64,000 nt of DNA from Deltaproteobacteria bacterium (GTDB taxonomy: Bacteria; Desulfobacterota; Deferrisomatia; Deferrisomatales; BM512), in the NCBI GenBank assembly GCA_002869015.1, contig PKTT01000023.1, forward strand, positions 48,722-112,721. Reading direction: 5' to 3'. The notes under the pieces were generated by a model. That model was not told the origin of the DNA, ran no database searches, and saw only the letters and a program-made list of their open reading frames with translations. Below are positions 51,799 to 61,491 of the stretch, piece after piece (within the stretch, counting starts at the first letter, position 1; every line of letters starts with the position of its first letter). The position numbers were made by a program, and so were the translations under genes.

Positions 51799-51868
51799 CC
51801 GTTGTGCGCGGGAGCCGTATTACATGTGAAGGTTAAAAGCGTCCTAAAGCTCTTTATGGAGAGTTACT

Positions 51869-52522
51869 ATGTTGTGTAAAGATATTGAGGCCCTCTGGGC
51901 CGCCAGAACGGAGGGTGACCTATCCTCCGAGATGGAAGCCATGATGAACGCCCACCTTGATGGATGCAGTGACTGCCAGAAGATGGTTGCCGCGCTGACA
52001 TGCCTTGAATACTCCCTTGAGGGTCTTGGCGAGTATGAGGTGGAGACTCCTCCATACCTTAAGGCAAGGGTTATGGCGATGATCAAAGAGCGCCGCCCAT
52101 CCCTTATGGCGCGCCTCATGAGCTGGGCGAGCGCTCCCAGGCTTATCGCCGCCTCACTGGTGTTCATTGCCTTTTTTGGCGGAATGGTCACGCGGGAGAT
52201 GATTTTAAACAGCTCCGTGGGAGAGCTCCTGGCTTCGCGTAAAATTACCCTTGAATTTGACGCTCCGGGCGCTAGCCAGGTAGGCCTCGTTGGCGATTTC
52301 AATAATTGGGGGCAGAAAGCGGTTCCCATAAAGGCAGAGCAGATTGACGGCAAGTGGGTTTTCGAGCTCTCCCTAGAGCCGGGAAGATACCAGTATTCCT
52401 TCGTAGTTGACGGCAAAAAGTGGTTGCCCGACCCCAACGCTGCAGGTATCATCCCAGATGGTTTTGGTGGCAAAAACTCTCTTCTATACGTAAACGGGGG
52501 TGACAGGGCCACGCTGCTTTGA
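51869..52522 (+). CDS. Anti-sigma factor with C-terminal AMPK/CBM48-type glycan-binding domain
   Basis: Residues about 1-55 form a zf-HC2 zinc-binding anti-sigma domain (AHLDGCSDCQK gives His-x3-Cys-x2-Cys). A membrane segment follows (LIAASLVFIAFFGGMVTREM, about 92-112). Residues about 130-205 form an early-set/CBM48 domain as in AMPK-beta and isoamylases: ASQVGLVGDFNNWGQKAVPI, LEPGRYQYSFVVDGKKWLPD. With the zinc domain inside, the CBM48 would face the periplasm. It probably holds the ECF sigma factor at the membrane and may sense a glycan. The ligand is not visible. Confidence 0.88.
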   Translation: MLCKDIEALWAARTEGDLSSEMEAMMNAHLDGCSDCQKMVAALTCLEYSLEGLGEYEVETPPYLKARVMAMIKERRPSLMARLMSWASAPRLIAASLVFIAFFGGMVTREMILNSSVGELLASRKITLEFDAPGASQVGLVGDFNNWGQKAVPIKAEQIDGKWVFELSLEPGRYQYSFVVDGKKWLPDPNAAGIIPDGFGGKNSLLYVNGGDRATLL

Positions 52523-52581
52523 TTTGTAATCTTGGTGAGGCTGATAAGGTTTATAAAGCTTTGCCTTGGTATGGAGGGAGA

Positions 52582-54267
52582 ATGATTCGCCGCTTCGGCA
52601 GGCAAATTGCCGCCTTTAAAGGGAATGGCGCAGTGAAGATGAGCGCCGCGCTGTTCGTGGCGGTTATTATAATCCCCTCAACCAGCTGGGCGTTGTTTCA
52701 TTTTGGTTCCGGCTCCACCCATGACTTTGTCGACGATGGCTTCCGTGGCGGTGGGGTATGCGATGAGTGCCACGCTGCTGGCGGTCAATCCCAGGACAAT
52801 CGAATCTTCAGGTGGGGCAGTGGCGGTAGCACCGATGCGGTGCTTTGCGCGACTAAGTGCCATTTGAGCGGATCTCTTCCAGCTGAGCCGGCGTGGACTC
52901 TGGTCACCGGCAAAACTCCTCCTCCCCTCGGGCACCCCACGCCCGTTGGCCCCGCACGCTGTTTTGATAGCGTCAGGGGCTGTCACGGTGATAGAGGCAC
53001 AGGCAAGCTTTATGCCGACTGTTTAGGCTGCCACAACGACGCCTATATGAGCAGCACCTTCGCTATAACCTCCAACTACGACAGTCAGGTTGGTGCTTCG
53101 GGCGTAGATAAGTTCTTTGGCTTCGACAAGTATAAGCCCTACGCGGACTCTCCGGGCACTATACTCTCCTCCCACAGCATCACCTATGACGAGGGCAAAG
53201 ATCTCTCCCTCCCTGTAAATAATGAGTGCCTTAAATGTCATGGCGCGGTAGCTGCGCAATACCACCCAGGCGGCTCTGACTCAGAGCTGCCAAGTAAAAC
53301 GCCGCTGCTTGTTTACCCCGATGATACATCCTCAAATACTATCGGAACCGGCATTACCCTCACGAATGAGGCCGCTCCGGATTATAGGGAGCTCGAGGAG
53401 TTCTGCCTCGCCTGCCACGATGGCCGCGCAGATGCAGGCGGAGCTAATATACAAATCGGCGGAGTAGACGTTCCAGCCGTGCCTCGGTACGACTATAACG
53501 AGGGCTACGTAGCCCAAAACAATAACTACGCCACAGCCGTGCCATATTTTGCCCTCAGCGGAACGACCAACGGCAACTTTATGGTCGACAATTATTTTGA
53601 GCAAAATGGTCACGGGCGAGCCACGGGGCTCTCGGGCAATGACATGAACTTGGGCTGCCTTGCCAGGGGAGAGAGCGGTCAGAAGCTGATGGGTTGCCAC
53701 ACCGCGCATGGCTCAATAAGCTATTATAACCTCGACTATTATCACTACCCCATCGCTATAGATACGGCTGATGAGCTGGGCACCGACCTTTGCATGAGCT
53801 GCCATGATGGTGGCGGTACTTACGGCTTTAGTGGCGACTTTTCCGGCTTTCATACCGGCTTCTCCGATAAGCTCCTTCACGTTGGCGATACTTCTAGCGC
53901 GGTAACCTGGTACCACGAGGAGTACAGCAACCCGCCTACCAACACTATTTTAAGCAGCATGCCCAGGAAGGCGCCAGTATACACGGGTAGCGAGTTGAGA
54001 ATTTTGCCATTCTTTACCGGACCAAGCGCAGGCCTTGAGGTCGGGCGGGTGTACAACGGCGGCGGGGCCTCAACACCGGTGGATATTTCCTCGACTCCGA
54101 CGGTAATTTGTATCACCTGCCATGACCCACATGGCACTTCGGACCGTTATGAGATGTACGATGATCTGGTTGCCCCCGTGCAGCAATCGACAATCGCAAT
54201 GCCTAGGAAGTTCTTGAAGGACTTTTATTATGATGACCCGCTTTGCATGGAGTGCCATGTAGAATAG
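52582..54267 (+). CDS. Exported multihaem cytochrome c (7 CXXCH plus non-standard sites)
   Basis: Start 52582 (preceded by GGAGGGAG) gives 561 residues; the signal segment is SAALFVAVIIIPSTSWALFH. Seven canonical sites are CDECH, CLGCH, CLKCH, CLACH, CMSCH, CITCH and a C-terminal CMECH. Non-standard spacings also occur: CATKCH (CX3CH), CFDSVRGCH (CX6CH) and CLARGESGQKLMGCH (CX12CH). The CITCHDPHG element is the doubled-CXXCH signature shared with the giant cytochrome downstream. Long linkers rich in Gly, Ser, Asp and Tyr separate the haems. It is probably secreted or outer-membrane associated. An open frame upstream to 52519 overlaps the anti-sigma gene and is not used. Confidence 0.9.
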   Translation: MIRRFGRQIAAFKGNGAVKMSAALFVAVIIIPSTSWALFHFGSGSTHDFVDDGFRGGGVCDECHAAGGQSQDNRIFRWGSGGSTDAVLCATKCHLSGSLPAEPAWTLVTGKTPPPLGHPTPVGPARCFDSVRGCHGDRGTGKLYADCLGCHNDAYMSSTFAITSNYDSQVGASGVDKFFGFDKYKPYADSPGTILSSHSITYDEGKDLSLPVNNECLKCHGAVAAQYHPGGSDSELPSKTPLLVYPDDTSSNTIGTGITLTNEAAPDYRELEEFCLACHDGRADAGGANIQIGGVDVPAVPRYDYNEGYVAQNNNYATAVPYFALSGTTNGNFMVDNYFEQNGHGRATGLSGNDMNLGCLARGESGQKLMGCHTAHGSISYYNLDYYHYPIAIDTADELGTDLCMSCHDGGGTYGFSGDFSGFHTGFSDKLLHVGDTSSAVTWYHEEYSNPPTNTILSSMPRKAPVYTGSELRILPFFTGPSAGLEVGRVYNGGGASTPVDISSTPTVICITCHDPHGTSDRYEMYDDLVAPVQQSTIAMPRKFLKDFYYDDPLCMECHVE

Positions 54268-54331
54268 GCATGAAATGGCGTGTAGTGGCGGACGTCAATG
54301 TGATATATTGCTCAAGTTTAAGGTTGAGCTT

Positions 54332-54353
54332 GCCGTTTTTGTAAACGGCTTTT
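54332..54353 (+). terminator. Rho-independent terminator between cytochrome genes
   Basis: GCCGTTT/AAACGGC with loop TTGT and four T follows the 7-haem cytochrome gene by 65 bases. It may end or attenuate transcription before the next cytochrome gene. Confidence 0.75.
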
Positions 54354-54404
54354 CATGTAATGGAGTGGGAGCTTTAATCGGGCCCACATGAAGTGGATGA
54401 GATA

Positions 54405-55274
54405 ATGCGAATGCGCTCGGCCCATCGACTAAAGGTTGTGGTGTGTCTTCTCATGGGGGCACTCTTTTGCTTTGCGTCCTCCTATGCTCTGGAAGCGGGC
54501 GCCGGCTCAGAAGAGATCACCTATGCCGATGTGGCTGGTCGCGTTGTTGACGATGTTACCGGGGAGGCCGTGCCCGGGGCGTTGGTAAGCCTGCTCTACG
54601 AGTCGGTGATAGCCGATATGGAGGGCAACTTCTCCTTCAAAAAGGTCCCGACCGTACACTCCTCCATCATCAGCCTCCAGGTCTCGACCGAAACGGGGGT
54701 CATAATCGGCTGCACCTCCTTTGACATACCCGTAAAATACTACCCCCTCTCGGCAGCCGATGGAGATGGCGTGGATGTCGTGGTTATAGAGCCGGGGGTT
54801 GATAAGTATGTAGAGCTCAGGCTAAAGCACTTTGAAATAGCTGAGATTGACGAGTACTGCTTTGGGTGCCACGAGCTGAACCCCTGTGCGGAGACCGCCA
54901 CATTTGGTGAAGTGGCCGCCAAGAAAGACAAGGAACTGCGCGGCATCGTCGTCAAGGAGTCGGAGCTGGAGAAGGTCCGTGATGAGCTCATGCAGCTTGG
55001 CCTCAAGAAAGAGACCTACCGAAAGATTCGCTTTGACGATACTCACCCCAACAGCATGAATATGGCTGCTAAAGCCACCGATGTTGGACCGGACGCCGGT
55101 TTATTCCAAGTTCCGCTGGAGCTCTCACTCTACGAGCATGTAGAGAACAAAGTCGAATACAAAGAGGTCAGGTGTGACACTTGCCATTCACGACATGTGC
55201 CTACGGATAACAGACAGTACATTCTTATGCCCTTCGAGGATGAGAGCGAGCTCTGCTACCAGTGCCACAAGTGA
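54405..55274 (+). CDS. Exported trihaem cytochrome c with carboxypeptidase-regulatory-like domain
   Basis: The product of about 289 residues has a signal peptide (VVVCLLMGALFCFASSYALE). Residues about 40-110 form a CarboxypepD-reg-like beta sandwich: VAGRVVDDVTGEAVPGALVS, then IADMEGNFSFKKVP. Three haem sites follow in the second half: CFGCHELNPC, CDTCH and CYQCH near the C-terminal end. Start 54405 is favoured over GTG 54393; the difference is four residues. The surface-type beta domain and late haems suggest an outer-surface or partner-docking role. The next gene starts 5 bases after the stop. Confidence 0.85.
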   Translation: MRMRSAHRLKVVVCLLMGALFCFASSYALEAGAGSEEITYADVAGRVVDDVTGEAVPGALVSLLYESVIADMEGNFSFKKVPTVHSSIISLQVSTETGVIIGCTSFDIPVKYYPLSAADGDGVDVVVIEPGVDKYVELRLKHFEIAEIDEYCFGCHELNPCAETATFGEVAAKKDKELRGIVVKESELEKVRDELMQLGLKKETYRKIRFDDTHPNSMNMAAKATDVGPDAGLFQVPLELSLYEHVENKVEYKEVRCDTCHSRHVPTDNRQYILMPFEDESELCYQCHK

Positions 55275-55279
55275 TAGTT

Positions 55280-56599
55280 ATGAATAAAAAAGCCGTATTT
55301 ATTATAGCCTCATTTTTGCTCCTCTTCGCTTTGGCCGGTTGCGCTCCATCCGGTGAAGCGGTCAAAGAGGAGGCGCCCATGCCGACTGCGGATATTGATG
55401 CGGGCGCCGAACCTGAATTGGTCCGCCCTGTTTTGGTGATGCCGCCGCCGCCTCCTCCAAGGACAGACGCCGAGGTCTGGAGTGAAGCGGCCAAACGCTC
55501 TGAAGCCCTCAAAATGATGATTGAGGCGCGTATAACGACGGTTAAGCCGGGGCCATATCCGGAGCCGGAGAAGAAGCCTCAAAAGGCCGTCGGCGGTGAC
55601 GCTACTGCGGAAAAACCACGCAAACTTAAAGCTGAACCTTCCCCGACGACTGTAAAGAGCGTGAGAGGGGAGCTTTCAAGCGTTACTCCCTCCCTTATAG
55701 ATGTCTTCGCTGTTGCGCCGGATCTCTCCCTCATAGCAACTTACACAGACACCACCGGCCTTCCCGCAAAGTTGGTTACCTCAATTTACGTTGATGAAAC
55801 TGACGCATGGATCGGTACATCGGGGGGCGGTTTGGCAAGGTTTAATTTCTCCGAGCAAAACTGGATCGTGGTTGGAGAGGCAGAGGGCCTCGTATCCAAC
55901 TACGTTACCGACATAGTAAAGTTCAAAGGCAAGTTGTACGTGGGGACCTCGCGCGGCCTCTCCATATGGGATGGTTTCTCCTGGACCAGCCTTGAGGAGC
56001 AGGACCGGGTCAACCTTATGAACGTATCTTTTGCCATAAATGAACAGCTGCTTTGGATTGCCGCAAGGGGTATGCGCGGCGGCCTTCTCACCTTCGATGG
56101 TGAAAAGTGGACCAACCGGTCAAATATCAGGGCGGGCGTTATTTTGAACAATGTCTCCGCGATGGCGTTTGACGGCAAGGATATCTGGTTTGGAACCACA
56201 AGCAGGGGCGTATTTGTCAAACGCGGAAGAAATTGGGATCTTTTTTCCGTGACGGAGGGAATTGCAAGCAACTTTATCTACACAATGTCAGTAGATAAAG
56301 GTAGATGCTATCTCGGCGGTTGCTGCGGACTTAGCTATTATGATGGTAAGGAGTGGGTGATCTATGACGTGCCTGAAGGTTTGCCCCACTCGACGGTGAA
56401 CGACATAGTCTCTGATGGCGGGATAATCTGGCTTGGTTCAAAGAACGGCCTCTCAGCCTACAATGGAGAGGAGTTCATAAACTATTTCGCCGAAGATGGC
56501 CTTTTAACCGACAATAGGGTGACCGCTCTTTTTATTCGCGGCCGTGAACTCTGGGTCGGCACTGCCGGTGGATTAAGCAGGCTAGAGATGAGCCGATGA
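55280..56599 (+). CDS. Beta-propeller lipoprotein (two-component-regulator propeller repeats)
   Basis: Start 55280 gives 439 residues with a lipobox (LLFALAGCAPSG), then a Pro/Ala/Glu-rich linker (VLVMPPPPPPRTDAEVW) and from about residue 145 a series of propeller blades with the repeated pattern xxIWxGTxxGGLxxxxG: AWIGTSGGGLARFN, LYVGTSRGLSIWDG, IWFGTTSRGVFVKRG, IWLGSKNGLSAYNG, LWVGTAGGLSRLE. About six to seven blades are visible. Such propellers bind partner proteins or ligands. Placement between two cytochrome genes, overlapping the giant cytochrome start by 4 bases, suggests a structural or docking part of the same complex. Confidence 0.85.
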   Translation: MNKKAVFIIASFLLLFALAGCAPSGEAVKEEAPMPTADIDAGAEPELVRPVLVMPPPPPPRTDAEVWSEAAKRSEALKMMIEARITTVKPGPYPEPEKKPQKAVGGDATAEKPRKLKAEPSPTTVKSVRGELSSVTPSLIDVFAVAPDLSLIATYTDTTGLPAKLVTSIYVDETDAWIGTSGGGLARFNFSEQNWIVVGEAEGLVSNYVTDIVKFKGKLYVGTSRGLSIWDGFSWTSLEEQDRVNLMNVSFAINEQLLWIAARGMRGGLLTFDGEKWTNRSNIRAGVILNNVSAMAFDGKDIWFGTTSRGVFVKRGRNWDLFSVTEGIASNFIYTMSVDKGRCYLGGCCGLSYYDGKEWVIYDVPEGLPHSTVNDIVSDGGIIWLGSKNGLSAYNGEEFINYFAEDGLLTDNRVTALFIRGRELWVGTAGGLSRLEMSR

Positions 56600-59500
56600 A
56601 AATAGGAGGTAGGGTGGCTTTTAGGGAAGCGTTATTTACCCCTTTTGCAAAGAGCTTGGGCAAGGGGTCCCTTGCTTTACTGCTATTGGGGCTCTTGCTT
56701 CTTGCGCCATCATATTCTCTTGCCGACCATTCAAGGGGTAACAGGTGTATAGCCTGTCATACCCTTCGCTCAACTTCTGTTGTAGCCGGGTCGCGAAACG
56801 TTCTCTCTACCGAGGTCTACGACTCACTCTACCAGGATACGACTGGCTCGGGCGGCGACCCTTCACAGTGGTACTGCGGCGGTGAGTGGATTAGCTCAGC
56901 AAGCACGCAGCCGCTTGACTGTAGTTATTGCCATAAAGCGGACATTGCCGAGGAGTTCTTTGTCGCAGCCTCTGGCGTTGGTTCAGCCCATCCCGTAGAC
57001 GTGCGGGGCGACAATGCAATTTATACCGCCGGGGCAAGGATAATCTGCAACGATTGCCACAGCGGCGGCAATGTATCCCCTGAAACAGCGTGCTCGAAGA
57101 GCGATACCGACGGTTACCCGAACCACATCAATATAGTTCAGACGGGTCTCGCTCCCGGACAAAACGACCTGACGGTTAATAAACCCTCCCTAAGTTATCC
57201 CTATGGCCCTATGGGCTCTGATTCAACCTATGGTGCAGGTGAAGTGGACTGGGCTAAGAGTGCGCCATATCAAGCCAGCGACCTGCTCTGCTTCATATGT
57301 CACGATGGTGATTCAGGCACATCGCCGACCTTTTCGACGATAGATGAAAACTCCATGGTTGATATCATGGGTGATTACAACGCACAGGGTGGCGGTCATA
57401 ACGTGCCCGGCTCGGGTATCGGCGTTGGTGAGGGCGCGAATAAGGATACCAAACGCCTTGCCTGTTACCACTGTCATGATCCACACGGCGCAACCATCGT
57501 TTCAAGCGGGGTAGAGAACGAAAAGCTTGTCTTGAATTTATCTGATGGTAAGCAGTTCCCCTTTTCCGAGTTCGGCGGTATAAGCGCTACCAATCCCAAC
57601 ACCTTCGCCGTCTCATCTAGTTATGTAAAAGGCGAGGATATAAAGGTTTGCGGTTCATGCCACAATGGCTCGACCTACGTCGAGGACCAGTTGGTAATGG
57701 ACTACACGGATACCACCAACCTCGTCTTCGGCTTCCACGACCAGGTGCATGCGGGCAACCCGCAGACATGCCTAATGGAGAATGGCGGCTGTCACCAGTC
57801 GGCGCACAACACCAACTTCTTCGCCTGCTTGGATTGCCACTCTGCCTCCACCCCCTATGGCCCGATAACCAACGCCAAACTTCTGGCCGTCGCCAATGTT
57901 GATAGCGAGATGGGGCATATCGGCAACGTAAACGACGCGAATATTCTGAGTCAGCACAATATAGTCTATAACGACACGGCGGACCTCTCGCTCACCGCCA
58001 ACAACGGCTGCCTCTCCTGCCACAATGTGAGCGGAACGGCCTTTGTTCTTGGCAACGTGGTAGCGGTTGACGGTGTCTCCTACGCCAAGCCTCTTTTGAC
58101 GGGCAGGGCTGACCTCGGGGCCTATGACAACTTCTGCATAGGCTGCCACGACGGCAGCAACAACGCCGGGGAGAGCTGGACCGGCCTCATAGCTCCCAAA
58201 GTGAACAAGTTTTTCTACACAGCGGGGCATGGCGCTTCTTCACTGGATGCTCGCTCATCTAGAAAGCCGGATATAGGGTGTCTGGAGTGCCACATGTATC
58301 ACGGCTCCACGGCCTACAAGCTCCTGCCCGGCGACAAACAGACGCTGGACGGAGCGGGCAAGGTGGTGAAGGGATTTGCCTATACATCTCTTACAACCGC
58401 GACGACCTACTCAATAGGCGGGGTCTCAGACTCAACCAAGATAGATTACATAGACTACACGCAAAAAGACCTTGCTACGGACGGCAACTCAAGGCTCCCC
58501 GACAATAAAACCCGCGCCTTCAAATTTGCCGATTACACCAACAGCAGCGCCTGGAACACCTACTACGAGAGCACAGGCGGAGCCGTCTCCTCTAGCTCGG
58601 AGCCGCAGGGCACAGAGGTCTTTTACGGCACCTCCGGTGATATGCTGGATACAGGGCAGGTCAACTGCGGACAGGACGCGACATCTGCAACCGCAATAGG
58701 TTTTTGCAACGCCTGCCACTTTTATAGCGACACCACCAACGGCACCGATGAAACCTATGGCTGGGTGTATACCCATGAGGCTGAATTCGGCGGCGCAGAT
58801 TGTGATACAACGAATTACAACTCAAAGAGGACCATGCACAAGGATTGCACCGAGTGCCATGACCCCCACGGCTCTGGAGATTCCTCCGGCAGCGACACCG
58901 ACTACAATGAATATATGGTCAGAGGCAAGGTCACCACGGCCTACAGTGAGAATGCCTCCGACGCTACCACCTATAACGTGATTTTCCGTGACACCGGCGG
59001 AGATGGTGTTTTCATAGGTGATAATGGCCTTGACGAAGATGATGGCCCGACGGAGTCCAACTCCGACGACATTTGCGCCGTATGCCACACTCGCACGGAC
59101 CACAACAATGTAAACAACTCGGAGACAACCTCCCACCCTCAGGGCGGGGATTGCACGCATTGCCACGACCACGGCAACACGATTCAGAGCTCAAACAAAG
59201 CGATGCTAGGCTTTGAAATCGATATGATAGAGGGGTACACAGATTGTCTTGACTGTCATGATGGTTCGGAACCCCTCACCGGCAACAAACCCTTGGAACC
59301 ATCAGATGGAATAGCCAACATAATCGATTCAGGGCAGTACAGCTCCTCAGGCCATGGGCTACCCGATACTTCCAGCTATCCGGGGCTCAATGAGGATGGC
59401 TCCGGCAGCTACAACTCCGGCGCGAATTTCGTCGATGGTACAGCGCCCTCAGGCTGCACCAACTGCCACGACGACTCGACGCCTCACTTTTACAAGAGCG

Positions 59501-61491
59501 CTACAGACCCTTACCGGCTTGGCCTATATGCGACCGATACTGACGGGCTCTGCAATAGCTGCCACTATCTTGGCGCTGACCAGACTTATGTTCGCCACAT
59601 GGTCAAGATACATGACAAGACGATCACTGAATCCGATTACACTTGGCCCGGCCCTAACTACTCCATAAAATGCGTCGATTGCCACGACCCACACGGCGAC
59701 GACAACCACTTCATGATCAGGTCACACATAGCTGCTCCCGACTCTGCCACCGATACAATCTTCGCCTCAAATAACTATGGTACGCCACGGGACACAGTCA
59801 ACTTGAAAGCCGTTACCGTAAATACGCAGGATCCTGCCAACCATGGAGCCTCCGGATACTACGTTACGACGGGCGGCGATGGTATCTGCGAGGCCTGCCA
59901 CAACCAGACTATCTATTACGCAAGCGGTGGCGGCGCCGATGAAACTCACATGAGCGATAGCCGCTGTGCCGATTGTCATCCCCATAAAGATGGTTTCAAG
60001 GCCAGCGGCTGTAGCGGTTGCCACGGTTTCCCGCCCCTTCCCTCAGGCGCAGCAGGCGGAGCGGTGCCTCCTGAAGAAAACTACTCCGGCGGCGGCGGAC
60101 CCCATGAGGTGCATGTAAAATTCTTAGCCGCTTTAACGGGAGCGCAGTACCCGGCGGTTAACCAATTCGCCACTGAGGAGCTTTGTGGACCCTGCCATAA
60201 CGATTTCGCGGGTAAAGTAAACCATAACCAGTCAATTAACGGCATAGATCCTTGGCCAAATACAGCAAGGTCATCCGTGCAGATTGCAAAGCGCTCCGCA
60301 TCGATGGACTCGTGGGGCACGGCATCACCGCTATACAACACTTCAGCAGTTACGGATAGTCTCCTCACAACTGCTACTCCTCCGGGGGTGGCGATGGATG
60401 AGACCAACTCACGCTGCATATCCTTTGACTGCCACGGAACAGACGATGTGGATGACTCCACCGGCGTGGTCAACTGGTATGTTACTACCGCTGAGAGCGA
60501 CACTAAAGGTTACTCAGGCCCGGGTGATGAGGACGACGGGCAACTCCGCTCTATGGTATGCAAGGGTTGCCACGCGGTAGGAGCTGACCCATCCACCGCC
60601 AAACCAACTGTAATAAGAGTTTGGAACTCTTCGGTTCAGGTTTACGGTATAACCTCCGACACCCCAACGCCTACCTATACATATGAGGAAGATACCCTTG
60701 AGGTAGCTGACAACTACTTCGGTACCCTCTCGGGCATGGGCCGGGGCGGGCACGGTGATGCGGAAATTCAGAATGAGGACCCCTTTACCGACTCCTCATC
60801 TCTGGCTACGCCTCTTGATTGTACGGTTTGTCATGACCCGGATGCGGAGCACTTCCCGCCCTTCACAGGCAGCAATACATACAGGCTTTTAAATACGAAC
60901 ATCGAGGATGGCAGCCACAACGGCCTTTGCAACGACTGCCATGATTCCAGCTTTTATCCGGGTCCTTTCGGCTCTCTTCAGCACCATCCGAGCTACGACA
61001 ACAATGGTGCAGTAACCGGTATGGGTAAAGTGCTCACCAACGTAGCTGATGGAACCACCTGGGATAGAGTTTATATCGATCCAGCAGATACTGACCCAAG
61101 CGAGCCCACGGCACGCTACGAACAATCCGCGTACGGCGCGGGTGGCTCAATCGGAGCCCTTGATAATGAGCACTTTTACACAACCCACCCCGACAGGTCG
61201 GTAGACTGGTGGGACGGCACTCCGGGCAAGTCGGGAGTACAAAGTAGCATTGAGCCATCTTTTTGGCGTAACACTGTAGGCGAGACTCCAGTAGTAGTAT
61301 TACCACTAGAGAAAGATATCCTGGGGAGTGGGTCCAGCACAGTCGTGATGTGTGTGACCTGCCACAATCCCCACGGTACTGATCTGCGTGTTTGGATAGA
61401 TGTTATGTCGCCGGGACTTGAGAATATACCGGACAACAACATGTTGAGGCTAAGAGACTCAGACAACACATTATGCAATGCCTGCCACTAA
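56596..61491 (+). CDS. Giant exported multihaem cytochrome c (27 CXXCH)
   Basis: The 1631-residue protein has a signal peptide (SLALLLLGLLLLAPSYSLAD) and, by my count, 27 CXXCH motifs from CIACH at about residue 51 to CNACH at the very C terminus. CLMENGGCH (CX6CH) and CISFDCH (CX4CH) are further possible sites. CXXCHDPHG/NPHG elements recur (CYHCHDPHG, CTECHDPHG, CVDCHDPHG, CVTCHNPHG), typical of doubled-CXXCH domain cytochromes. Linkers are rich in Gly, Ser, Thr, Asp, Asn and Tyr, as in secreted proteins. It starts with ATG in a 4-base overlap with the propeller lipoprotein gene. It could form an extracellular conductive filament or conduit; inference only. Confidence 0.92.
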   Translation: MKIGGRVAFREALFTPFAKSLGKGSLALLLLGLLLLAPSYSLADHSRGNRCIACHTLRSTSVVAGSRNVLSTEVYDSLYQDTTGSGGDPSQWYCGGEWISSASTQPLDCSYCHKADIAEEFFVAASGVGSAHPVDVRGDNAIYTAGARIICNDCHSGGNVSPETACSKSDTDGYPNHINIVQTGLAPGQNDLTVNKPSLSYPYGPMGSDSTYGAGEVDWAKSAPYQASDLLCFICHDGDSGTSPTFSTIDENSMVDIMGDYNAQGGGHNVPGSGIGVGEGANKDTKRLACYHCHDPHGATIVSSGVENEKLVLNLSDGKQFPFSEFGGISATNPNTFAVSSSYVKGEDIKVCGSCHNGSTYVEDQLVMDYTDTTNLVFGFHDQVHAGNPQTCLMENGGCHQSAHNTNFFACLDCHSASTPYGPITNAKLLAVANVDSEMGHIGNVNDANILSQHNIVYNDTADLSLTANNGCLSCHNVSGTAFVLGNVVAVDGVSYAKPLLTGRADLGAYDNFCIGCHDGSNNAGESWTGLIAPKVNKFFYTAGHGASSLDARSSRKPDIGCLECHMYHGSTAYKLLPGDKQTLDGAGKVVKGFAYTSLTTATTYSIGGVSDSTKIDYIDYTQKDLATDGNSRLPDNKTRAFKFADYTNSSAWNTYYESTGGAVSSSSEPQGTEVFYGTSGDMLDTGQVNCGQDATSATAIGFCNACHFYSDTTNGTDETYGWVYTHEAEFGGADCDTTNYNSKRTMHKDCTECHDPHGSGDSSGSDTDYNEYMVRGKVTTAYSENASDATTYNVIFRDTGGDGVFIGDNGLDEDDGPTESNSDDICAVCHTRTDHNNVNNSETTSHPQGGDCTHCHDHGNTIQSSNKAMLGFEIDMIEGYTDCLDCHDGSEPLTGNKPLEPSDGIANIIDSGQYSSSGHGLPDTSSYPGLNEDGSGSYNSGANFVDGTAPSGCTNCHDDSTPHFYKSATDPYRLGLYATDTDGLCNSCHYLGADQTYVRHMVKIHDKTITESDYTWPGPNYSIKCVDCHDPHGDDNHFMIRSHIAAPDSATDTIFASNNYGTPRDTVNLKAVTVNTQDPANHGASGYYVTTGGDGICEACHNQTIYYASGGGADETHMSDSRCADCHPHKDGFKASGCSGCHGFPPLPSGAAGGAVPPEENYSGGGGPHEVHVKFLAALTGAQYPAVNQFATEELCGPCHNDFAGKVNHNQSINGIDPWPNTARSSVQIAKRSASMDSWGTASPLYNTSAVTDSLLTTATPPGVAMDETNSRCISFDCHGTDDVDDSTGVVNWYVTTAESDTKGYSGPGDEDDGQLRSMVCKGCHAVGADPSTAKPTVIRVWNSSVQVYGITSDTPTPTYTYEEDTLEVADNYFGTLSGMGRGGHGDAEIQNEDPFTDSSSLATPLDCTVCHDPDAEHFPPFTGSNTYRLLNTNIEDGSHNGLCNDCHDSSFYPGPFGSLQHHPSYDNNGAVTGMGKVLTNVADGTTWDRVYIDPADTDPSEPTARYEQSAYGAGGSIGALDNEHFYTTHPDRSVDWWDGTPGKSGVQSSIEPSFWRNTVGETPVVVLPLEKDILGSGSSTVVMCVTCHNPHGTDLRVWIDVMSPGLENIPDNNMLRLRDSDNTLCNACH

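Noticed and set aside
51844..52605. 253-residue reverse frame over the anti-sigma gene
   Set aside because: The forward frame has a zinc-finger anti-sigma domain and a CBM48 domain; the reverse frame is Ser/Arg/Pro-rich noise.
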